Assembly: GCA_016191205.1 (NCBI GenBank)
Contig: JACPPB010000018.1
Span: 1-54,426 of the forward strand
Direction of reading: 5' to 3'
DNA: 54,426 nt
Origin: Gammaproteobacteria bacterium
GTDB lineage: Bacteria; Pseudomonadota; Gammaproteobacteria; Pseudomonadales; Porticoccaceae
The translations under genes and the position numbers were made by a program. Position 1 is the stretch's first letter; each line of letters begins with the position of its first letter. Positions 46,105 to 54,426 of this stretch are shown here, in pieces. The notes below the pieces were generated by a model. The model was not told the DNA's origin. It ran no database searches and saw nothing but the letters and a program-made list of their open reading frames with translations.

Positions 46105-46130
46105 TATAATGGAAACCGTAATGATTATCA
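46105..46130 (+). promoter_or_regulatory. Candidate erpA -10 box with Fur-like half site
   Basis: TATAAT at 46105-46110 is a perfect -10, but no clear -35 is seen. Immediately downstream, TAATGATTATCA (46119-46130) matches 11 of 12 positions of the left and central part of the Fur consensus; the right part is poor. The rest of the 169-nt gap upstream of erpA holds an imperfect TTGACGC/GCGTCAA stem at about 46035-46070. Confidence 0.4.
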
Positions 46131-46145
46131 ACTGGTGACACGACC

Positions 46146-46499
46146 ATGTCCGCCCCGCAGACCTTCACGCCTACTCCCCTTATCGTCTCGCCCAGCGCGC
46201 TCGCCAAGGTACGGACGTTGGTGGAAGAGGAGGGCAACCCCGAACTCAAGCTGCGCGTGTACGTCACGGGCGGTGGCTGTTCGGGATTCCAGTACGGATT
46301 TTCATTCGACGAACTGGTCGCCGACGACGATACCTGCGTCGACAATGACGGCGTGAAGGTGCTGGTTGACCCTCTGAGCCTGCAGTACCTGGTAGGCGCG
46401 GAAGTGCATTACGAGGAAGGCCTGGCGGGTGCCAGATTCCTCATCCGCAACCCCAATGCCACGACCACCTGCGGTTGTGGTTCCTCGTTTTCGATCTGA
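46146..46499 (+). CDS. erpA: Iron-sulfur cluster insertion protein ErpA (A-type carrier)
   Basis: A 117-residue A-type carrier delivering [Fe-S] clusters to apoproteins. The three ligand cysteines are present, in [11 protein letters not shown] and in the C-terminal CGCGSSF. Length and ending are those of ErpA rather than IscA. Followed by a DsrE-like frame that starts inside its 3' end, then convergent anmK, as in the pseudomonad erpA-anmK neighbourhood. Confidence 0.94.
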   Translation: MSAPQTFTPTPLIVSPSALAKVRTLVEEEGNPELKLRVYVTGGGCSGFQYGFSFDELVADDDTCVDNDGVKVLVDPLSLQYLVGAEVHYEEGLAGARFLIRNPNATTTCGCGSSFSI

Positions 46500-46971
46500 T
46501 CTGATCCCCGTTTCTGGACCGGCGTGGCTGTGTCTCGGTCTGTTGCTCTGGTGTGAGGTCTCGATTGTGCCGGGCGCGCAGGCGGACGCGGGCCGCGTTG
46601 CGGAGGTCCAGGCCGGGCGGCTGGCGATGGTGACGCCGGGCGATTTCAACGCCTTGGCGGCGGCGCTGGAACTGGCGGATCGTTTCTTTCTGGACCAGGC
46701 ATCAGGCGTTGTGCCGGGGGCCGTCGTGATGGTTTTGCCCGGTTCGGAAGTCGCGGCGTTTCTGCGCCGCAATTACCGGCAGTATCGATCGGTCATCGAT
46801 CTCTCCGCGCGCCTCTCCGCGCTCGGAGTGGTGGATATCCGGATCTGCGAAACGCGACTGCGTGCCCTGGGTGAGGATGCGTCCGCGCTGCCGCCCTTTG
46901 TGACTACCGTCCCCTATGGCCCGGCCGCAATCGATCGCCTGCTGACGCAAGAGAAATTCAGCGTTTTCTGA
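46456..46971 (+). CDS. Predicted exported DsrE-like protein
   Basis: A 171-residue frame overlapping the end of erpA by 44 nt. The ATG at 46456 has no ribosome site and may rely on coupling. Residues 1-44 look like a signal peptide: arginines, then a hydrophobic [11 protein letters not shown] and a GAQA cleavage-type end. The remainder matches the DsrE/DsrF fold pattern: paired strands with [10 protein letters not shown], then [19 protein letters not shown] with its single conserved cysteine, and [18 protein letters not shown] near the C-terminus. Periplasmic DsrE-like proteins exist, but their role is unknown. The start is uncertain. Confidence 0.7.
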   Translation: MPRPPAVVVPRFRSDLIPVSGPAWLCLGLLLWCEVSIVPGAQADAGRVAEVQAGRLAMVTPGDFNALAAALELADRFFLDQASGVVPGAVVMVLPGSEVAAFLRRNYRQYRSVIDLSARLSALGVVDIRICETRLRALGEDASALPPFVTTVPYGPAAIDRLLTQEKFSVF

Positions 46972-46987
46972 CAGGGCGGTGCTGATA

Positions 46988-48136
46988 TCAGGCGGGATAA
47001 ATCGCGCCGAGCACTGTCGGCCGGCTGGCTCCCGTTACCGCCGGCAGATTACCGGGCCGACCGTGAAGGGTTTCCCTTGCCAGCCATGCAAAAGCGGCGG
47101 CTTCTACCCACTGGGGATCGATGCCAAGGGCTGCGGTAGTCGCGACCGTCCGCAGCTTTAGGCGCGCCGATATATCGGCCAGCAGTGCACGGTTACGCGC
47201 CCCGCCGCCGCAAAGATACACCTCGCAGACCGATGGATATTTCTCCAGCGCCTGGCCGAGCGTGGTCGAAGTCAGCGCCAGTAACGTCGCCTGAACGACG
47301 CCCGCTTCAAGGGTGGGCAGGACGCCGAGCTGTGCATCAAGCCAGCCCAGGTTGAACTCCTCGCGTCCCGTGCTCTTCGGCGGCAGGCGATGGAAGAATG
47401 GGTGTTGCAGCAGGGCGCGCAGTAGCTTTGCGTCGGGAGAATGTGCTTGCGCCCAGGCCCCCGCATCGTCGTAAGGACGGCCCAGATGCCGTTTCACCCA
47501 GGCGTCGAGCAGGCAGTTCCCGGGCCCCACATCGAAACCCGAGACCGTCCCCCGAGCGGGAAGCAGCGTGATGTTCGCGATACCGCCGACGTTCACGACG
47601 GCGCGATCGACGTCCGGATGCCGGAAAACCGCAGCATGGAAGGGTGGCACCAGCGGAGCGCCCTGGCCCCCCAGGACGATGTCTCGGCGCCGGAAGTCCG
47701 CAACGGTGGTAATGCCGGTCCGTGCGGCGATACAGTTGGGATCGCCAATCTGGAAGGTAAAGGGGAGGGTGGTCGTGCCATCGGGCGGGCGGTGGCGGAT
47801 GGTCTGCCCGTGGCTGCCGATGGCGGCGATCCGGTCCGCCGGCATCCCGGTGGTTGCCAGGAGTCCGGCAACCGCGTCGGCGAGCAGTTCGCCCATCTCC
47901 CGGTCGGCTGTCCAGACTTGATCGACCGGGTCGCCTTCAATGTGGCCGGGTGAGCAGAGGCGGGCTATCGCCGCGCGGAGGTGATCGGGAATGGGCTTGC
48001 TGTGGTGCGCGAGAACACGATGGCCATGTTCGGTGAAATCAATCAGTACGGCGTCCACTGCATCCATGCTGGTGCCTGACATCAGGCCGACAAAACAGGT
48101 GCCAATTGTGCCAGTGGATGCGCGCCGATGGCTCAT
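46988..48136 (-). CDS. anmK: Anhydro-N-acetylmuramic acid kinase
   Basis: A 382-residue sugar kinase of murein recycling, converting 1,6-anhydroMurNAc to MurNAc-6-phosphate. Motifs: GLMSGTSMDAVDAVLIDF at 17-34, GSHGQTIRH, ADFRRRDI, VNVGGIANIT and LCGGGARNRALL. ATG at 48136 overlaps the stop of the M23 peptidase (ATGA), so these two cell-wall genes form an operon. Confidence 0.95.
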   Translation of the reverse strand: MSHRRASTGTIGTCFVGLMSGTSMDAVDAVLIDFTEHGHRVLAHHSKPIPDHLRAAIARLCSPGHIEGDPVDQVWTADREMGELLADAVAGLLATTGMPADRIAAIGSHGQTIRHRPPDGTTTLPFTFQIGDPNCIAARTGITTVADFRRRDIVLGGQGAPLVPPFHAAVFRHPDVDRAVVNVGGIANITLLPARGTVSGFDVGPGNCLLDAWVKRHLGRPYDDAGAWAQAHSPDAKLLRALLQHPFFHRLPPKSTGREEFNLGWLDAQLGVLPTLEAGVVQATLLALTSTTLGQALEKYPSVCEVYLCGGGARNRALLADISARLKLRTVATTAALGIDPQWVEAAAFAWLARETLHGRPGNLPAVTGASRPTVLGAIYPA

Positions 48137-49467
48137 TCCCGCGTCGCAAGATGCACTGAGCCAAGGCGGTCCAGTTGCGCCAGCAGGGTGCCCGCACGCG
48201 CGGCAAACGGCGCTTTCAGGCGCGCCGGGATCGAATCGGCTTTGGGCAGCGCCACGGTGCGCGGGTTGCGATGGATGCCGTCCACCAGGAATTCGTAGTG
48301 CAGGTGGGGCCCAGTCGCATACCCGGTGGAACCCACCGCACCGATGACCTGACCCTGCTTCACGGTCTGCCCTGCTTTGACCTGAAAGCGGTCGAGATGG
48401 TAGTACTTGGTCGTGTACTTGCCGTTGTGTTGAATATCGACGTGATTGCCGCAGGAGTCACTGTAACCCGCCGCAACAACCTTGCCGCCGCCCGCGGCAT
48501 AAACAGGCGTGCCGCGGGGTGCGGAATAATCGATACCGTTGTGAGGGCGGATGGTCTTGAACAGGGGATGCAGGCGTCTGGGATTGAAGTCGGAACTGAC
48601 CCGGGTGAAGTCCAGTGGAGCACGCAGGAACTCCTTGCGCATCGGCTGCCCTTCCGGGGTGTAATAGGTGGCAGATCCGTCAGGTCCTACGAAGCGCACA
48701 GCCGTATAAGTGGTTCCCTGGTTGGTAAAGCGGGCGGCGAGGATGTCACCGTTGCCGATTTTCCGGCCATCGAGATACTGCTCGTCATACAGAACGCTGA
48801 AGGCATCTCCCGCGCGCAGATCAAGCGCGAAGTCGATGTCCCATCCAAAAATGCCGGCCAACTCCATTATTTGCGCCTGCGAGAGCCCGACCGCTGCGGC
48901 GTCGGCAAACAATGACGAGCTGATGCGGCCCTCTCGCACCCTGGGCATGGATTCCGGCGTTTCCACGACATGTTGGCTCTGGAAACTGTTGTCGGAGTCG
49001 CCGTGCTCGTAAAGGTAGGTCTCGGTCGGCGAGGGTGAGTACTTGACTTTGGCCAGTTGTCCTTCCTCGCCAACCGCGACCGCCACGGTCTCGCCGATGC
49101 GGAGTTGGGAGAGAGCTTTCGTCTTGCCGTCGGCCTCGACGACGGCGTGAACATCCGCGGTATCAAGTTCCAGTCGTTTGAAAACGCTGGTCAGAGTGTC
49201 GCCGGAGCGTATCCGCTCTTCGCGCCAAAACAGCGACTCGGCGCCGGTATTCTGAGCCGTGGGCTCACTTGGGCTGTTAAATCCGGCGTCAAGCTCGACC
49301 GGGATTTCCTGCGCAATCCGTATGGCCTGTACCCGCTCGGAGGGTAGAAGCAGCACGGCGGTGGTCGCTATTGCTACCAAGCCTGCCGCCGCGGCGTGAC
49401 CCTTTGGGATGTTGTTCAAAAAGAGGCGGAGGGCCCGGCGTGAGGCAGGCTGGTCTGATGATTTCAT
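48133..49467 (-). CDS. M23 murein DD-endopeptidase (MepM-like)
   Basis: A 444-residue envelope protein: a membrane anchor or signal at about 25-44, a LysM/OapA-like module (RIRSGDTLTSVFKRLEL and following), a central Csd3-type domain, and a C-terminal M23 domain with metal residues HNGID and HLHYE. This domain order matches MepM, which cleaves 3-4 crosslinks to allow wall growth. Downstream overlap with anmK couples wall opening and muropeptide recycling. Divergent from tyrS by 160 nt. Confidence 0.92.
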   Translation of the reverse strand: MKSSDQPASRRALRLFLNNIPKGHAAAAGLVAIATTAVLLLPSERVQAIRIAQEIPVELDAGFNSPSEPTAQNTGAESLFWREERIRSGDTLTSVFKRLELDTADVHAVVEADGKTKALSQLRIGETVAVAVGEEGQLAKVKYSPSPTETYLYEHGDSDNSFQSQHVVETPESMPRVREGRISSSLFADAAAVGLSQAQIMELAGIFGWDIDFALDLRAGDAFSVLYDEQYLDGRKIGNGDILAARFTNQGTTYTAVRFVGPDGSATYYTPEGQPMRKEFLRAPLDFTRVSSDFNPRRLHPLFKTIRPHNGIDYSAPRGTPVYAAGGGKVVAAGYSDSCGNHVDIQHNGKYTTKYYHLDRFQVKAGQTVKQGQVIGAVGSTGYATGPHLHYEFLVDGIHRNPRTVALPKADSIPARLKAPFAARAGTLLAQLDRLGSVHLATRE

Positions 49468-49627
49468 GAATTCTTGCCAAGTCGGGTTCTGGGCAGAGTC
49501 AGTTGCGCGGCAAAGTTATCGTAAAACGCGCCGGAGGGGAACCGTCGGCGGTGTTTTTCCTTCGGTTCCTTTGGCTTGTTTTCAAAAATGGTTGGGTTAA
49601 GGTTCACCGCTTTCCGAAAAGTAGAGG

Positions 49628-50953
49628 ATGCCGGCGGTGGGTTACTGCGAGCAAGATCTGGTCGTCGACCTCCAGGAACGTGGATTGGTGGCTCAAATGA
49701 GCAGCGGGGACGAGCTTGCGGATCATCTGCGTAGTCCGAGATGTGTTTACAGCGGATTTGACCCAACCGCAGACAGTTTGCACATAGGCAGCCTGGTACC
49801 CCTGCTCGCTTTGCGGCGCTTCCAGTTGGCGGGTCATAAGCCGATCGCCTTGGTTGGCGGCGCCACCGGTCTGATCGGCGATCCGAGCCACAAGGCCGAG
49901 GAGCGGCAGCTCAATGCGAATGAAGTGGTCGCCGGCTGGGCCGACCGGCTAAAGGCGCAAGTTGGGCGGTTCATCGATTTTGATGCTGGCGCCGCATCCG
50001 CAGTCGTGGTCAACAACCTCGATTGGATGGGAGGGCTGTCGGCGCTCGATTTCCTGCGCGACGTCGGCAAGCATTTTTCGGTCAATGCCATGATCAACAA
50101 GGAATCGGTCCGCCAGAGGCTCGCGCGCAGCGATGCGGGCATATCATTCACGGAATTTTCCTACCTCTTGTTGCAGTCTTATGATTTTGCGGAGCTTTAC
50201 CAAAGGTACGGCTGTACCGTGCAGATTGGCGGGTCAGACCAATGGGGAAATATCACCGGGGGTATTGACCTTGCCCGCCGATTGCATCGCGCCACGGTTT
50301 ATGGGCTCACCCTACCCTTGGTGACCAAGGCGGATGGCACCAAATTCGGGAAAACCGAGTCGGGCACGGTTTGGCTCGACCCGAGCAAGACCTCGCCGTA
50401 CGCCTTTTACCAGTTCTGGGTCAATACGTCGGATACGGACGCCTACCGGTTTTTGCGCTATTTCACCTTTCTGCCGGTGGCTGAAATATTCGCAATCGAG
50501 CAGGCTGACGCCGCGCGTTCCGGCCGCAGGATGGCGCAACAGGTATTGGCGCAGCAGTTGACGGAATTGGTGCATGGCCGCGACGCGGTGGTGGCCGCGC
50601 ACAGGATTGCCGTTGCCCTGTTCGAGGGAGGCAGAGCTGCGGCCCTGACGGAGCACGACCTTGCGCAGCTCAAGCAAGACGGACTGGGCTGTACGCAAGT
50701 TGGGCGTTCACGCCTCGCGGAAAAAACCTTTATGCAACTTCTCGTTGGAGTCGGTGCCGCCGCCTCGGGAAAGCAGGTCAAGGATGCTTTGGCGCGCGGG
50801 GCCGTAACCGTAAATGACAGGATGGTGTCCTTGGCGGAAAGCGTGCAGTCCGAAGCGGTGCTGGCTGCGGAGCGGGCTCTGTTCGGGCGATTCTATCTCG
50901 TGCGAATCGGCAAGAAGCAGCACCATCTGTTCGAGGTGGCGGCTGACGGTTGA
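49628..50953 (+). CDS. tyrS: Tyrosyl-tRNA synthetase
   Basis: A class I synthetase of 441 residues by this start. The catalytic domain has GFDPTADSLHIGS, where the HIGH box reads H52-I-G-S55, then VGGATGLIGDPSHK, SDQWGNITGG and the KMSKS-type loop KFGKT (239-243). A C-terminal S4 RNA-binding domain ends the protein (QVKDALARGAVTVNDRM). The start is unsure: ATG 49628 lacks a spaced ribosome site, and GTG 49637 has GAGG at a better distance. Followed after 39 nt by the rRNA operon promoter. Confidence 0.93.
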   Translation: MPAVGYCEQDLVVDLQERGLVAQMSSGDELADHLRSPRCVYSGFDPTADSLHIGSLVPLLALRRFQLAGHKPIALVGGATGLIGDPSHKAEERQLNANEVVAGWADRLKAQVGRFIDFDAGAASAVVVNNLDWMGGLSALDFLRDVGKHFSVNAMINKESVRQRLARSDAGISFTEFSYLLLQSYDFAELYQRYGCTVQIGGSDQWGNITGGIDLARRLHRATVYGLTLPLVTKADGTKFGKTESGTVWLDPSKTSPYAFYQFWVNTSDTDAYRFLRYFTFLPVAEIFAIEQADAARSGRRMAQQVLAQQLTELVHGRDAVVAAHRIAVALFEGGRAAALTEHDLAQLKQDGLGCTQVGRSRLAEKTFMQLLVGVGAAASGKQVKDALARGAVTVNDRMVSLAESVQSEAVLAAERALFGRFYLVRIGKKQHHLFEVAADG

Positions 50954-50992
50954 TCCGCGCGAGGCCAAGTTCGCCGGTATGCAAAAAGCCTG

Positions 50993-51020
50993 TTGACATG
51001 GGTTTTTCAGTCGCTACAAT
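50993..51020 (+). promoter_or_regulatory. rRNA operon promoter P1
   Basis: TTGACA (50993-50998), 16-bp spacer, TACAAT (51015-51020), then a GC-rich discriminator GCGCGCC, the mark of stringently controlled rRNA promoters. Confidence 0.85.
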
Positions 51021-51096
51021 GCGCGCCTCGCTGAGACGGGGTTTTCCCGCCCAGCAAGGAAAGCGCCGAAAGGCGGTAGAAATTACGGTTTTACGG

Positions 51097-51124
51097 TTGA
51101 CTTAAAGGCTGGCACGCGTAGAAT
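51097..51124 (+). promoter_or_regulatory. rRNA operon promoter P2
   Basis: TTGACT (51097-51102), 16-bp spacer, TAGAAT (51119-51124), about 104 bp after P1. The tandem P1/P2 layout is as in E. coli rrn operons. Confidence 0.8.
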
Positions 51125-51151
51125 GTGCAGCCCGCTCCGAGTAGAGCGAAC

Positions 51152-51164
51152 GCTCCTTAACAAT
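51152..51164 (+). promoter_or_regulatory. boxA antitermination site, rRNA leader
   Basis: GCTCCTTAACAAT differs at one position from the classic boxA GCTCTTTAACAA and lies 28 nt after P2. It recruits NusB/S10 so that polymerase passes terminators in the operon. Confidence 0.75.
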
Positions 51165-51291
51165 TGATCAGGCAATGCGTGTGGGTGCTTGCGAAAGTGA
51201 TCCAGGCAGCTGGAATCATCAAGCGCAAGTAACTCATCAATTCAGTAATGAGTTGGTAAGCAAAAGTGTTTGAGCCAAGTAATGAAAGTTG

Positions 51292-52756
<1,465 letters not shown>

Positions 52757-52832
52757 ATAGAGTAAGCGAGGGCGGTCGTAGCGTGAGTGCTCACACAAAT
52801 TACTTGGGTCTTTTTTTAGGGGTACCGGCCAC

Positions 52833-52909
<77 letters not shown>

Positions 52910-52993
52910 TTGTCAGTGGGAGAGTGGCAAGCAAGAGGGTAGCAAGCAGTCAGGTCCTTGCCACTCGGCGCCTGATGTGCGTCATTTTTTTCA

Positions 52994-53069
52994 GGGGCCA
53001 TAGCTCAGCTGGGAGAGCACCTGCTTTGCAAGCAGGGGGTCGTCGGTTCGATCCCGACTGGCTCCACCA
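52994..53069 (+). tRNA. tRNA-Ala (TGC)
   Basis: 76 nt including encoded CCA. Acceptor GGGGCCA pairs with TGGCTCC (one G-U); the anticodon loop is TTTGCAA; D and T arms are regular. 84 nt after tRNA-Ile. Confidence 0.97.
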
Positions 53070-53167
53070 GGTTTCTCCGGTTGTAGTGCAGAGGTTATAA
53101 CTGAGCGTCATCCTATGATGCTCAGTTCTGGCTTTTGAGTCGGAAGGTGGTTTATACCATCTGTTTT

Positions 53168-53180
53168 TGCTCTTTAACAA
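53168..53180 (+). promoter_or_regulatory. boxA antitermination site before 23S
   Basis: TGCTCTTTAACAA is a perfect match to the E. coli consensus, placed in the spacer ahead of the 23S processing stem. Confidence 0.85.
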
Positions 53181-53201
53181 TCAGGAATAATATAGAAAGG
53201 C

Positions 53202-53271
53202 GTGAGATAAGTGACTCAAACGCTTATCTCACAGTGTCGTGCGCATGGCGACAAGCCATGGTGTGCGACAC
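53202..53271 (+). other. Stem-loops upstream of 23S
   Basis: Two consecutive stems: GTGAGATAAGTG with CGCTTATCTCAC (53202-53213 and 53221-53232), then an imperfect long hairpin between GTGTCG and CGACAC (53234-53271). Likely part of precursor rRNA folding and processing. Confidence 0.5.
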
Positions 53272-53331
53272 ACAGGGTATGTTGCATCATGTCAAGCGAT
53301 TACATATAACCAAAACTATTTGGGGTTATAT

Positions 53332-54426
<1,095 letters not shown>

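Overview
The window is GC-rich, densely coded chromosomal DNA from a gammaproteobacterium. No known mobile-element block is obvious, and the gene order matches the pseudomonad type in several separate blocks: pilA-pilB-pilC-pilD-coaE-yacG; argJ, secA, M23 peptidase and lpxC next to the dcw cluster; rnpB just upstream of mraZ; tkt-epd-pgk-fba; erpA-anmK-M23 peptidase-tyrS; and a 16S-tRNA-Ile-tRNA-Ala-23S rRNA operon. Genus cannot be read from the sequence by eye.

Layout. 1-2461: a PA4642-type small protein and a crotonase/3-hydroxyacyl-CoA dehydrogenase fusion. 2485-3540: a REP-associated tyrosine transposase (RAYT), with a four-copy direct repeat array upstream. 3595-8284: type IV pilus genes, with pilA divergent from pilBCD. 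8285-9079: an apparent small insertion carrying a GIY-YIG gene between repeats. 9080-16243: coaE and yacG (+), then mutT, argJ, secA, an M23 peptidase and lpxC (-). 16410-33036: the complete dcw division and cell-wall cluster on the minus strand, in transcription order mraZ-rsmH-ftsL-ftsI-murE-murF-mraY-murD-ftsW-murG-murC-ddlB-ftsQ-ftsA-ftsZ. It starts at a recognisable promoter with MraZ boxes, and most junctions overlap by 1-20 nt. 33355-33710: RNase P RNA. 33850-40435: a phosphotriesterase-family hydrolase and a transketolase/glycolysis cluster. 40442-46971: a PAS-GGDEF-EAL protein, a ZntB-type transporter, an RDD protein, an SDR oxidoreductase, ErpA and an exported DsrE-like protein. 46988-50953: anmK, an M23 peptidase and tyrS. 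50954-54426: rRNA operon with tandem promoters, 23S truncated by the window end.

The most striking features are lesions in loci that should be essential. ftsA carries an in-frame TAG after codon 201. murD has lost a short out-of-frame segment that should encode its first glycine-rich loop. The 16S gene lacks roughly 70 nt of the V6/helix 33-35 region and carries several substitutions in otherwise universal core sequence just before that gap. TAG is used as an ordinary stop by at least four other genes here, so wholesale recoding is unlikely. A consensus or assembly error is the simplest single explanation, but each lesion is a concrete, checkable claim. I did not find a convincing new multi-gene system. 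The best accessory candidates are the RAYT with its repeat array, the GIY-YIG cassette between 44-bp direct repeats, and the twin perfect hairpins between ftsZ and lpxC.
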